From Candidatus Sulfopaludibacter sp. (GTDB lineage Bacteria > Acidobacteriota > Terriglobia > Bryobacterales > Bryobacteraceae): a stretch of 64,000 nucleotides of DNA. Position numbers and translations under genes: made by a program. The notes beneath the pieces were generated by a model. That model did not search any database. It was not told the DNA's origin and saw nothing but the letters and a program-made list of their open reading frames with translations. Below, piece by piece: positions 8,535 through 17,002 of this stretch. The DNA lies in contig JARLGM010000011.1 in NCBI GenBank assembly GCA_031292755.1, positions 1 to 64,000 of the forward strand. The letters are read 5' to 3'. Within the stretch, counting starts at the first letter, position 1. Every line of letters starts with the position of its first letter.

Positions 8535-8590
8535 TATTACTTTAGGAATCCCATGGAAGAACCTAAAATTAACCGGCGCCTAACCTGCCG

Positions 8591-8911
8591 CTATCGGGCA
8601 GGCCGGCGCAATAAGCGATGGAACAGCATTGCGGCAGGCGCCCGCCTTCCGTTGCGCGGCACGGATTCCGTTCCAACGCTGTCTATGACGGCTTCCCGCC
8701 AGCGCTGCACCGCTTTGACATAATCTTCTGCAAATTGGTCGACAATCCGGCGGCATTCGAACCACTGTCTCCTGAGGTCCGCAAGCTCGGCCCCCGGATT
8801 CACCGTATTGAAATCGTTCTCGACCGCTATGGCCAGCCTCAGGCGGTCACCTGCTGCCGTCATTTCCCTCTCAAGCCTTCGCGCGCCCGCCCGGGAATTT
8901 TGACTCGGCAT
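8591..8911 (-). CDS. Hypothetical small helical protein, about 106 aa
   Basis: Unrecognised. ATG at 8911 is preferred; ATG 8938 would add nine residues that look non-coding. The core has an Arg-rich helix (RAGARRLEREMTAAGDRL) followed by LADLRRQWFECRRIVDQF and DYVKAVQRWREAVID, an amphipathic helical pattern like a small helical bundle. No signal peptide. It lies 56 bp upstream of the broken sensor gene on the same strand, so it may once have been co-transcribed with it. Confidence 0.45.
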   Translation of the reverse strand: MPSQNSRAGARRLEREMTAAGDRLRLAIAVENDFNTVNPGAELADLRRQWFECRRIVDQFAEDYVKAVQRWREAVIDSVGTESVPRNGRRAPAAMLFHRLLRRPAR

Positions 8912-9059
8912 CTGTTTACACTGAAATACTAACCACACTTATAGGGTCAAAAGGGGTTGTCTTTGGATAATAAGGTAATGTCAGCACCACGTCTTAGTCG
9001 GTGAGAGTCCAAACGTGGCTTTCCCCCTACCGTAGCGGCGTGAAGGCCCTCGGCAGCGC

Positions 9060-9440
9060 CTATTCCTTGAGCACGTTATCGTCGTACCAGGGGCTGTACA
9101 AACCGCGGTCGCCTTCTTCCAGTTGGAAGCCCGCGTGTTCGTTCAGATCGAGGTGGAACTTCACGCGGCGTCCTTCGCTGTCAGCATAGATCCGCCCTTC
9201 CAGTTCCTTGCCGATCAGGCCCTCCAGATCGCTGAAGAACTGTGCCGGAAATACGAACGTCGGCCGGCGCTGGAATTCCGCCTCCGCCGCCGTCAGCACA
9301 TCGTGCGAGCGGCAATAGCACTTCGCAACGGGCACCATCCGATCGTCCTCGCCGAGCATTCGGGCCTCAGACCGGCGGATTTTGAGAAGCCGGCCGGCGC
9401 GGAGTTCCACGGAGTCGTAGTCGATATCCTGCGCGGCCAT
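9060..9440 (-). CDS. Hypothetical protein, about 126 aa
   Basis: Unrecognised. The ORF extends up to 9566, but ATG 9440 (MAAQDIDYDSVEL) is a better start because the upstream 42 codons contain a 14-bp tandem duplication and look non-coding. The protein is acidic, with no membrane segment. It contains KCYCRSHD and a C-terminal stretch rich in acidic and aromatic residues ending FHLDLNEHAGF, EEGDRGLYSPWYDD. It is divergent from the TPR lipoprotein-like gene at 9581. Confidence 0.45.
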   Translation of the reverse strand: MAAQDIDYDSVELRAGRLLKIRRSEARMLGEDDRMVPVAKCYCRSHDVLTAAEAEFQRRPTFVFPAQFFSDLEGLIGKELEGRIYADSEGRRVKFHLDLNEHAGFQLEEGDRGLYSPWYDDNVLKE

Positions 9441-9473
9441 GACGATTTTAGACAAGTATAGCTGAAGTTGCGG

Positions 9474-9501
9474 GATTCGATCTCCGAGATTCGATCTCCG
9501 A
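9474..9501. repeat. Perfect 14-bp tandem duplication
   Basis: GATTCGATCTCCGA occurs at 9474-9487 and again directly at 9488-9501. It lies in the gap between divergent genes at 9440 and 9581, about where promoters are expected. It may be replication slippage or a doubled binding site. Confidence 0.8.
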
Positions 9502-9580
9502 GTTGCACCTCCCTCTTCGGCTGTGATAGTTTTTCCCCAAACCTGGATTCTGCTGAGAGAGTCCACGAGGAGGGGAACAC

Positions 9581-10633
9581 ATGCTATCCGCGCAAACGCG
9601 GCGCGCTGTGGAACGGGTGACCTGGCTCGCCTGCCTGATTTTCACCGGGTGCAAACTGGAGGCGCAAACCAACCAGGCCTTGATTCTGAACGATCGCGGA
9701 GTCGATGCGGCCGCACACTCCGATTACGTGCAGGCCGAGCGGCTGTATCGCGAAGCCATCCGGATCTGGCGAGGGATGGGTTCCCGGTACGACGCCCACA
9801 CCGCGACCACGCTTTTCAACCTGGGCTCCGTTCTTTGTAACGAAGGGGACGCTCGCCAAGGCGTCCAGGTTCTGGAGGAAGCCTCGGAACTCCACCGGCG
9901 CGCTCTCGGCGCGAAACACATCCGCACCGTCCGCAACCTCAGCCTGCTAGGGTACGCCTATGTGCAGGCAGGCGACCTCGACCGAGCGGACGCGACGCTG
10001 ACTGAAGCGTTGGCCGACGAGAAAGAGTTGTATCCCAACGATCTTGTATTGGCCGAAACGCTGCTGTCGCTCTCGCTATCGCAACGGCTGCGCGGGAAGT
10101 TGGACGACGCGCTGCAACTCGGCGAAGAAAGCCTGAGCGCGGCTTTACGGACGGGAGGAGAACTCACCGGCGATGCCGCCCTGGCCTATGAGAACGTGGC
10201 AACCGTCCACCGTCTCGCGGGCAGGCCGCAGCGGGCTCTTCCCTTGTTTCGCAAGGCGCGCTTCATTTACGAGCACACCCTGGGCCCCGACAGCCCGCCA
10301 CTCGAATCACTCATCAGTCAGGAAGGCCTGGCCCTGTTCGAGGACGGCGAGGTCGGCCTGGCTGGGCAGGAACTGTCGCAGGCGGTCCAGGCGCTGACCC
10401 TCGCGGGCCCGGCCAGCGAGTATCGACTGGCGACCGCGGAAGACAACCTGGCGCTCCTCCGCTTGCGCCAGCGAAAGTTCGCCGATGCCGAACGGCTGCT
10501 GAATCATGCCCTCTCCATCGAACAGCGCCTGCCTTCGCGTCCGGTGTTCGAGACCACAACCACGTTGGAACTCCTGGTCCAATTGCGGAAGGCGCGGCGT
10601 GGCGACGCTTCGGCCGTCCGGCCCAGCCACTGA
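9581..10633 (+). CDS. Exported tetratricopeptide-repeat protein
   Basis: 350 aa. A hydrophobic leader (WLACLIFTGCKLEAQ) ends in an imperfect lipobox-like FTGC, so it may be a lipoprotein or simply secreted. From about residue 35 it is a series of 42-residue paired-helix units of the kinesin-light-chain/TPR_12 type: DYVQAERLYREAIRI, HTATTLFNLGSVLC, HIRTVRNLSLLGYAYVQAGD, AAYENVATVHRLAGRPQRA-like and FADAERLLNHALSIEQRL. Such proteins act as scaffolds. GAGGAGGGGA just upstream of the ATG is a strong ribosome binding site and fixes the start. It precedes the enolase-superfamily gene by 72 bp on the same strand. Partner unknown. Confidence 0.8.
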   Translation: MLSAQTRRAVERVTWLACLIFTGCKLEAQTNQALILNDRGVDAAAHSDYVQAERLYREAIRIWRGMGSRYDAHTATTLFNLGSVLCNEGDARQGVQVLEEASELHRRALGAKHIRTVRNLSLLGYAYVQAGDLDRADATLTEALADEKELYPNDLVLAETLLSLSLSQRLRGKLDDALQLGEESLSAALRTGGELTGDAALAYENVATVHRLAGRPQRALPLFRKARFIYEHTLGPDSPPLESLISQEGLALFEDGEVGLAGQELSQAVQALTLAGPASEYRLATAEDNLALLRLRQRKFADAERLLNHALSIEQRLPSRPVFETTTTLELLVQLRKARRGDASAVRPSH

Positions 10634-10705
10634 GCCGCCGACTCCGACTTTCGACTGAGTTCCTCGCCCGCGCATTGTCATATAGTGATGCGGGGGATCT
10701 TGCGC

Positions 10706-12073
10706 ATGAAGAAGAACACGCAAAACAGGATCAGCCGGCGGTCCCTGTTTCGGAACACCGCGGCAGCCGCCGCGCTGGGACCCTTGTTCAAGGCGACCCA
10801 GGGATCGGTGAGCGCTCAGTCTCGCGTCAACAGGAATTCCGCGCCGAGCGGGCTGAAAATTACCGATATGCGCGCCTGCCGGGTGGCGGCGAATTACGAT
10901 TATCCGATTATCAAAATCTTCACCAATCAGGACGTGTACGGCCTGGGCGAGGTGCGTGACGCCGGAGTGGAAGGCATCGCCTTGATCCTCAAGCCATACC
11001 TGGTGGGTAAGGACCCGCTCACCATCGAGGCCAACCTCCGCGGGCTGCGCCAGTTCGCGAACCACGGCCGCATGGGCGGCGGATATAGTGCCGTGGACAT
11101 GGCCCTGCACGACATCGCCGGCAAGGTTTACGGCGTGCCGGCCTACCGCCTTGTCGGTTCGAAGCAGCGGGACCGGATCCGCATCTACGCCGACACCACG
11201 GATCACAAGGACCCGAAGATTTACGCCGAGCGCATGCGCAAACGCAAAGAAATGGGGCTCACCTTCTTCAAGATGGACTTGCATACCGAACTTGTGGCCG
11301 ATCGTCCCGGCGCGGTCAACGAGCGCGGCGTTGCCACGGAAAAGGGCCTGGGCTATCTTTGCGAATACATCGAAGCCATCCGCGATGTCATCGGTTGGGG
11401 CACTCCCCTCGCCGCGGATCATTTCGGGCCGCTGAACGTCAAGGATGCCATCCGTTATGCCAAGGCCTTTGAACAGTATCAGCTCTCTTGGGCCGAAGAC
11501 ATGGTGCCCTGGACGAACTGGCAGGGCCTGAAGGAGATTCGGAACACCACCACGACTCCCATTCTGACCGGCGAGGATGTTTTCGGCCTGCGCGGCGGCT
11601 TCGACGCTCTGATCGACAACCACGCCGTGGACGCGATCCATCCGGATATCGAAACTTCCGGCGGCTTGCTGGAAACCAAGCGCATCGCTGATTACGCAGC
11701 GCTGGCAGGCGTGCAAGTGGCCATGCATCATGCCGGCTCGCCCGTGGGCGGATTCGCCGGATACCACTGTGCCGCCACTTTCTCCAACTTCCTGGCCATG
11801 GAGAATCACGCCCTGGACATGCCCTGGTGGCAGGACCTGGTGGCCGGTGTCCCGAAACCGATCGTCGATAAAGGGTATGTCGCGGTCCCCGAAAGGCCCG
11901 GCCTGGGGATCGAATTAAACGATGACGTAGTCAAAGAGCATCTGCGTCGCCCGGGATACTTCGAGCCAACCCCGATGTTCGACGACCCCATCGTTTCCGG
12001 CTTCCACCCCGGCGGCGCCTGGCCGCACTTCGATGAAAACGGAAAGTGGTGCAACTGTGTCAGCTACCAGTAG
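10706..12073 (+). CDS. Mandelate racemase/enolase-superfamily dehydratase with Tat-like leader
   Basis: About 455 aa. An N-terminal twin-arginine-like leader (RRSLFRNTAAAAALG) predicts export, unusual for this mostly cytosolic superfamily. The N-terminal capping domain (about 45-170) is followed by the barrel: FFKMDLH (second-strand Lys region), AADHFG (Asp metal ligand), WAEDMVPW (Glu ligand), TGEDVF (Glu ligand), DIETSGG and MHHAGSPVGG (His base region). This order fits the acid-sugar dehydratase branch (galactonate/gluconate dehydratase-like). GGGGGA 9 bases before ATG 10706 supports this start over GTG 10685 and ATG 10688. The 3' end overlaps the bicupin gene by 41 bp, pointing to coupled expression and a linked substrate. 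Exact substrate unknown. Confidence 0.82.
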   Translation: MKKNTQNRISRRSLFRNTAAAAALGPLFKATQGSVSAQSRVNRNSAPSGLKITDMRACRVAANYDYPIIKIFTNQDVYGLGEVRDAGVEGIALILKPYLVGKDPLTIEANLRGLRQFANHGRMGGGYSAVDMALHDIAGKVYGVPAYRLVGSKQRDRIRIYADTTDHKDPKIYAERMRKRKEMGLTFFKMDLHTELVADRPGAVNERGVATEKGLGYLCEYIEAIRDVIGWGTPLAADHFGPLNVKDAIRYAKAFEQYQLSWAEDMVPWTNWQGLKEIRNTTTTPILTGEDVFGLRGGFDALIDNHAVDAIHPDIETSGGLLETKRIADYAALAGVQVAMHHAGSPVGGFAGYHCAATFSNFLAMENHALDMPWWQDLVAGVPKPIVDKGYVAVPERPGLGIELNDDVVKEHLRRPGYFEPTPMFDDPIVSGFHPGGAWPHFDENGKWCNCVSYQ

Positions 12074-12926
12074 CGCGGCTCTCTGTCTGGCGGTGGCGCT
12101 GCGCTTGGGCGCGGCGGATCCGACATTCCTCCACCGCTACCTTCCGGATGTCGAACCGCGGCCGGACGATCTGACAAAAGATGGCAGGTCCGCCTCCTAC
12201 CGGCCGATATTCGGCTCCGGCGACGCGCAGGCCAATCAATTGAAAGGAATCGCCCGCTACGGCGAGCTGACCGTCGGAGCCGGCGGCGAAAGCGCGCTCG
12301 TTCTCTATCCGGCCGAAGAGCAGATTTACTACGTGCTGGTTGGCTCCGCGACCCTGCTCTACGGCGATCAAAAGACGCCCTTGCGAAAGAACGATTTTTT
12401 GTACCTCCCGCCTGGAGTCAGGCATGGCATTGTCAACACATCGGATTCGCCCGTGCGCCTGCTCGTGATGGGATTCAAAATTCCATCCGGGACGGCACTC
12501 ACCGCGCCGGCGAAGCTCATGCTGGCAAATGCCGGCGAGGTCCCTCTGGTGAAACTGGACAGTCACGGGCCTACCACGCAATTCAAGCTGTTGATGGGGA
12601 CCACCCGGAGCACGCGCGATAAACTGGCGGCGGCCAGCCAGATGACCAGCCTCTTCCTCATGGATTTCGCGCCCGGCGGCACCAACATTCCACATCACCA
12701 CGAGATGGAGGAAGAGATCTACTATGTCCTCAGGGGCCGCGGCGACATGGTGGCCGGCGGTGGAGCGGATGGCAACGAGGGGCGATATCCTGCCCGCGAG
12801 GGTGACGCTTACTTTATCCGGCTAAACACCACGGTCGGCTTTTACAGCGCGTCGAAAGCCGGTGAAGAGCACGACCTGATTCTGGTCGTGCGATCCAGTT
12901 TTCCCTTCCCGCGGATGAGGCAGTGA
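12033..12926 (+). CDS. Exported two-cupin protein
   Basis: 297 aa (289 from GTG 12057, whose short hydrophobic leader ALCLAVALRLGAADP fits a signal peptide better). Two cupin barrels are visible. The first has EEQIYYVLVGSATLLYGD, LRKNDFLYLPPGVRHGI. The second has PHHHEMEEEIYYVLRGRGDM and AREGDAYFIRLNTTVGFY. The second keeps a metal-binding-like HHHxxxEE cluster; the first keeps only the late His, so probably one metal site. It overlaps the dehydratase gene by 41 bp in another frame, so it is probably an isomerase or lactonase-like partner in sugar-acid catabolism; this is inference. Confidence 0.8.
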   Translation: MKTESGATVSATSSAALCLAVALRLGAADPTFLHRYLPDVEPRPDDLTKDGRSASYRPIFGSGDAQANQLKGIARYGELTVGAGGESALVLYPAEEQIYYVLVGSATLLYGDQKTPLRKNDFLYLPPGVRHGIVNTSDSPVRLLVMGFKIPSGTALTAPAKLMLANAGEVPLVKLDSHGPTTQFKLLMGTTRSTRDKLAAASQMTSLFLMDFAPGGTNIPHHHEMEEEIYYVLRGRGDMVAGGGADGNEGRYPAREGDAYFIRLNTTVGFYSASKAGEEHDLILVVRSSFPFPRMRQ

Positions 12927-13226
12927 CTCAGTGCAGGCGCCTCCAGAAAATCCTCAATGGCGTTTGCTTCCGCTGAGGGAAGCCATGGTCGATGATGTCC
13001 CGGGTGTCCCGGCTTGGCGCTGAACTGTTAACCGGATTCGGGAAGGATGCCACACCGGCGGTGCGCGATGCGGCCGTAATTGCCGCTTGCCAGCGGTGGA
13101 GCACCCTGAGATCGGGGCTTACGGCGGCGGATGCGAAGTTGACCGAGTTGGCCAACCACGGCATCGCCACGCAGGCGACGCGCGGCTCCCCGGTGGAACC
13201 GCGCGTGCACTGCCAGTCGGTATCTA
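12927..13226. other. Intergenic stretch without a supported gene
   Basis: An open plus frame (12992-13273) with RDAAVIAACQRW and DAKLTELANHGIA reads as possibly coding but runs into the antisense of the receptor gene. I could not match it to a family and found no start with a ribosome binding site. It could be gene debris. Confidence 0.35.
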
Positions 13227-16200
13227 CTAGAAGTCGAAGCGCAGCGCCCCTTGCAGGAGGCGCGGGTTGTTGACGACTCCGCTGATTTTGCCGAACGTGG
13301 CTGGGCTGGAAATGGCGAGACTGGGATTTCCAAAATCCACGTTGTTGAGCAGGTTATAGGCTTCCGCGCGGAAGACCACCTTTTTGGTTTCGGTGATGGC
13401 GAACGATTTCACCAGAGAAGCATCCACGTTGAAGAACCGCGGACCGCGGAACGTGTTGCGGCCCGCGTTTCCGTAGTCTCCGGCGAGGGGATAAGTGAAG
13501 CTGTTGATCAGCGACGGATCGATGAAGTAGACGCCATCTCCGCGCCGCATGGTGCTTCCGATATTGCGGCTGCCGGTGTAGTTGTCCCACGAAGCTACGC
13601 CATAGGATAACGCCGTGTAACGGCCCGAACTGGCCGTCATCACGCCGCCGCTTTCCCATATGGCCAGACCGCCGACATCCCAGCCGCCGATCAGTGCGTC
13701 GGCCCACTTTGGCATGCCGCCGCCCAGCGCGTGTCCGCGGCCGATGGGCAATGTGTACAGGCCCTGCAGGTTGAAGACTTGCGGACGGTCGAAATCCGAA
13801 CGGCCCTTGTTCAGCCCGAGGTTATAGTTGTCCATCACGTCCGTGAAGCCGTTTCCTTCCGCGGAAATGTTGTCCAGGCTTTTGCTGAACGTGTAGTTTG
13901 CGAAAATCCGGTACGACTTGGTCTGGTGATGGATGCTGAACTGGAAGGAATTGTAAGTCGCGCTACCGGAATTGGTTCCATAGATCAATTGCAGGAATTG
14001 CGGGTAGTTGCGCAGGAAATACTCCGAAACACCCGCGGCCTGGTATTTGGCCTGCACATTCGCCGACTGCTCCACGTTGTTCACGGCGTTGTTGTATTGA
14101 GCGGTCTGCAGGTTGCTCGCGCCGAGCGTGGACACCGCACTGCTGGCGCTGCCCATCATCTTGACGAAAACGTTGTTCGGGGACACGTTGGCCAGCGTTC
14201 CTGCATTGTAATTGCTGGCGAGTTCATTGAAGGCCGCGAGTGCGGTGGCATTCGGATGAACCTGGTCGATGTCCTGGTTCATGAACATCTTGGTACTGTG
14301 GTTCGCCACGTAGCCAGCCTGAATCACGGTATCTTTGAGGATCTGGCGTTGGATGTTCAGACTCCACATCTGCACGTATCCGGTGCGCAGGTTGGGATTG
14401 AATGCCACCACCGAAGTGCTGCGGGTGGCCGGCAGCGTAAGGACCGGTACCGCCGGCTGCGAGGGCACCACAACGCCGTCCGCAATACGCAGGTCGCTTC
14501 CGGGCGTCTGGTTCGGGTACACGGTCACGCTCTGGGAGAAGCCCGGCGTGTTGCCATCCACCAGACTGGTAGTGGCGCCGATGATGCGGTCGTAGAACAC
14601 GCCGTAGTTAGCGCGTATGGCCGTTTTGCCGTCGCCTTTCGGATCCCAGGCAAGACCCAGGCGCGGGGCGAAGTTGTTCCAGTCGTTGTTGTACCACTGG
14701 CTGCCTTTCTGGATGGTCAGGTTGTCGATCTGGCTCACCGTGTTCAGGTTTGCCGCCTGGTTGAGCGTGCCCTGGAATCCGCTGGTTTCAGACGGAACGC
14801 CGCTGAAGTCCCACCGCAGCCCCAGGTTCAGGGTCAGGTTTCGCGATAGTTTCCAGTCGTCCTGCACAAACAGGCCGTACTCGTGAAAGACGAAATTGCG
14901 TACGCGCGGGGTACCTGCCGCCTGCCAGGTATTCAGGTCGCTGTAAAAAGTCTGAGCCACCGACCCTACACGGCCCAGCAGGTTGTTGTAGAGGCCCTGG
15001 AAGATAGTGAGCTGCGTGGAGTTCAAACCTGCCGGTTGCACCGCGGGAGGTGTGTTGCCCGTGGCCGCGGAACTCAGGCTGGCGTTCGGATAGATGCCTG
15101 CGTCGTTGTATCCCCATTGGGTGGTGAAGCGGAAATTCCCGCCTACCTTGATCGTGTGATTACCGTGAATCTTGGTCAGGTTGTCGGTGTATTCGTTGAC
15201 CGGTGAATTGCGCCCTTGCGCAAAGGCGTTATAGATGGGCATGGTCCACTGGTTGAAGCTGTACATCGTGCCGGCCACGCGGTCCGGGCGGACGAAGTCC
15301 GTGGTGGCGCTCTGGTGCCCGTATCGGAACTGGTTCACCGTCGATGCATCGATGGTCCAGTCCCAGCCGCCGGCCACGCCCCAGCGCCTCCCGCCCTGTG
15401 TGCCTTGTGGCTGCCCGGGGAAATATGCATCCGCGCTGTTGGTGGTGTCGATGCCGGAGTTACGCTGCCACGACACGCGCGCGAAGATGTGCTGATTGTC
15501 CTTCAGGTTGTAGTCCGCCTTGATGGTGAACTGATCTTCCAGTGTATTGGCCGGGTTGTTGAACCGGTAACCCGCATAATTCAGGCCGTCGCCCACGTCG
15601 TTGTTGTTCGACGAAGGGTAAATTTTGAGCAGCGAGGCGATGGTCGGATCGATGCCCAGGTGCCGTGGGTCGGCATTGAGGATGTTGAACTGCTGGGTGG
15701 TCCCGCCGGCGATCCACTGGTAAATACCCTGTTTCGCCAAGTCGGTGGGAACCGTACGGTTGCGCGACACCTGCTGGTGCGTCCGCCGCGCCTGGACGTT
15801 ACCGAAGATGAAAAGTTTGTTGTGCTTGATGGGGCCGCCGAAGTTGCCGCCGAACATGTTCTGAATGAACATGGGCTTGGCGACCCCGCTTTTGTTGCTG
15901 AAGAAGTCGTTGGCATTCAGGGCCGTGTTGCGGAGATATTCAAAAAGGCCGCCGTGATACTGGTTGGTGCCCGAGCGCGTGATCAGCTCGATCTGGCCAC
16001 CCGCGTTGCGCCCGTATTCGGCTTTGCCGCCCTCGGTGACGACGCGAAATTCCTCCACCGAGTCGGTGTTGTTCGCGGTCATCGCCAGGCCGAGGCGCGG
16101 CGCCACCGCATCGTTCACGTCGATGCCGTCGAGCGTATTGTTGTTGCTACCCTGCCGCATCCCGTTGATGTGCGAGTAGCTGTAGTCCGCCCCCGCGTTC

Positions 16201-16712
16201 GACCCGTTCTGCGAGATCGCCACGCCCGGCTGAAAATAGGTTAACTGGATCGGTTGCCGCGCCAGTTGCGGCAGGTTATTGATTTCGTTGATGGTCACTG
16301 CCGCGGAAACCTGCGCGTCGGCGGTGGTCACCGCCACGGCGTTGGCGGCGACTTCCACCACCTCCGTCATTTTGCCGACATCGAGGGTCACGTCCTGGGT
16401 TTTGTTGTCCGAGACGGCCAGTTCGATGCCCGTCACTATGGATTTGGAAAATCCCGCCGCTTCCACGTTCAGCGTATAAACACCGGAACGCAACGCCGGC
16501 AGCACGTAGACACCGCTGCTGTTGGTCGTGGCATCGCTGGATTCCCTGGTTGCGTCATTCACCGCAACGACCTTGGCATTCGGCACAATGGCCCCGGATG
16601 CATCATGGATCGTCCCTTGCAGGCGCGCAGTCTGGGTCTGTCCGAAGCACAGACCCGCGAGGAGAACAATTATCCCAAGCGGCAACAGTTTGCCGTGGAA
16701 ACCGCTTTTCAT
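13227..16712 (-). CDS. Oar-like TonB-dependent outer-membrane receptor with carboxypeptidase-regulatory domain
   Basis: 1161 aa. Signal peptide MKSGFHGKLLPLGIIVLLAG, then a carboxypeptidase-regulatory-like Ig domain (about 25-115; GTIHDASGAIVPNAKVVAVN, GVYVLPALRSGVYTL). A plug domain follows (about 125-260; INEINNLPQLARQPIQL, NTLDGIDVNDAVAPRLG, EYGRNAGGQIELITRSGTN) and then a long beta-barrel ending in the aromatic terminus LRFDF. This layout is typical of acidobacterial receptors expanded for carbohydrate or peptide uptake. It is monocistronic by position; an AT-rich 290-bp leader with a candidate promoter lies upstream. Neighbouring catabolic genes suggest an oligosaccharide or sugar-acid ligand, but this is inference. 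Confidence 0.93.
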   Translation of the reverse strand: MKSGFHGKLLPLGIIVLLAGLCFGQTQTARLQGTIHDASGAIVPNAKVVAVNDATRESSDATTNSSGVYVLPALRSGVYTLNVEAAGFSKSIVTGIELAVSDNKTQDVTLDVGKMTEVVEVAANAVAVTTADAQVSAAVTINEINNLPQLARQPIQLTYFQPGVAISQNGSNAGADYSYSHINGMRQGSNNNTLDGIDVNDAVAPRLGLAMTANNTDSVEEFRVVTEGGKAEYGRNAGGQIELITRSGTNQYHGGLFEYLRNTALNANDFFSNKSGVAKPMFIQNMFGGNFGGPIKHNKLFIFGNVQARRTHQQVSRNRTVPTDLAKQGIYQWIAGGTTQQFNILNADPRHLGIDPTIASLLKIYPSSNNNDVGDGLNYAGYRFNNPANTLEDQFTIKADYNLKDNQHIFARVSWQRNSGIDTTNSADAYFPGQPQGTQGGRRWGVAGGWDWTIDASTVNQFRYGHQSATTDFVRPDRVAGTMYSFNQWTMPIYNAFAQGRNSPVNEYTDNLTKIHGNHTIKVGGNFRFTTQWGYNDAGIYPNASLSSAATGNTPPAVQPAGLNSTQLTIFQGLYNNLLGRVGSVAQTFYSDLNTWQAAGTPRVRNFVFHEYGLFVQDDWKLSRNLTLNLGLRWDFSGVPSETSGFQGTLNQAANLNTVSQIDNLTIQKGSQWYNNDWNNFAPRLGLAWDPKGDGKTAIRANYGVFYDRIIGATTSLVDGNTPGFSQSVTVYPNQTPGSDLRIADGVVVPSQPAVPVLTLPATRSTSVVAFNPNLRTGYVQMWSLNIQRQILKDTVIQAGYVANHSTKMFMNQDIDQVHPNATALAAFNELASNYNAGTLANVSPNNVFVKMMGSASSAVSTLGASNLQTAQYNNAVNNVEQSANVQAKYQAAGVSEYFLRNYPQFLQLIYGTNSGSATYNSFQFSIHHQTKSYRIFANYTFSKSLDNISAEGNGFTDVMDNYNLGLNKGRSDFDRPQVFNLQGLYTLPIGRGHALGGGMPKWADALIGGWDVGGLAIWESGGVMTASSGRYTALSYGVASWDNYTGSRNIGSTMRRGDGVYFIDPSLINSFTYPLAGDYGNAGRNTFRGPRFFNVDASLVKSFAITETKKVVFRAEAYNLLNNVDFGNPSLAISSPATFGKISGVVNNPRLLQGALRFDF

Positions 16713-16797
16713 CTTATTTCACTCCAAAGTGAGACTTTTGGAACACCCTAACCCGGGTCGAGACGGATTCACCGGCCCGCCGTGTAGAATTGGGAGT

Positions 16798-16827
16798 ATT
16801 TTATCCTAATCGTGTGCGTTTTCACAA
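16798..16827 (-). promoter_or_regulatory. Candidate sigma-70 promoter of the receptor gene
   Basis: Read on the minus strand: TTGTGA (16827-16822) as -35, an 18-bp spacer, and TAAAAT (16803-16798) as -10, a 5/6 match. Transcription would start near 16790, about 80 bases before the receptor ATG at 16712. The surrounding DNA is much more AT-rich than the window. Confidence 0.45.
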
Positions 16828-16840
16828 TATAATTTAGGAT
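16803..16840. promoter_or_regulatory. 7-bp inverted repeat overlapping the receptor promoter
   Basis: ATCCTAA (16803-16809) and TTAGGAT (16834-16840) are perfect complements 24 bp apart. One arm abuts the candidate -10 and the other lies just upstream of the candidate -35, a layout expected for a repressor or activator operator. No regulator gene lies nearby. Confidence 0.35.
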
Positions 16841-17002
16841 CTGTAATTCTATTTTTGTGATTTGGGTGAGACTTTGTCGCGAACACACAAATAGCTACGA
16901 CACGAACGGAGTGCCTGAGAGGGAGTATGGCACAAATGACATTCGGATTACAAGGTAAAAGGTTCTGATTTACTGAAACATGCGACGGACCAGGGGCCCC
17001 TC
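16841..17002. other. Remaining intergenic DNA between receptor and GMC operon
   Basis: AT-rich near 16841-16860, then mixed. No gene, repeat or clear hairpin seen. It lies downstream of the gluconate-dehydrogenase-subunit-3 gene and upstream of the receptor promoter. Confidence 0.4.

Noticed and set aside
8990-9060. GGTGAGAGTCC near 9000 resembling a group II intron fragment
   Set aside because: Only a short string matches; no reverse transcriptase, intron domain V hairpin or matching boundaries were seen.
10307-11809. 500-aa minus-strand open frame
   Set aside because: It overlaps the antisense of the TPR protein and the enolase-superfamily gene, which have recognisable domains; the translation has no motif.
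12992-13273. Possible gene in the gap before the TonB receptor
   Set aside because: No start with a ribosome binding site, no family resemblance, and the frame runs into the antisense of the receptor.
15216-16244. 342-aa plus-strand open frame opposite the TonB receptor
   Set aside because: Shadow of the receptor barrel and plug.
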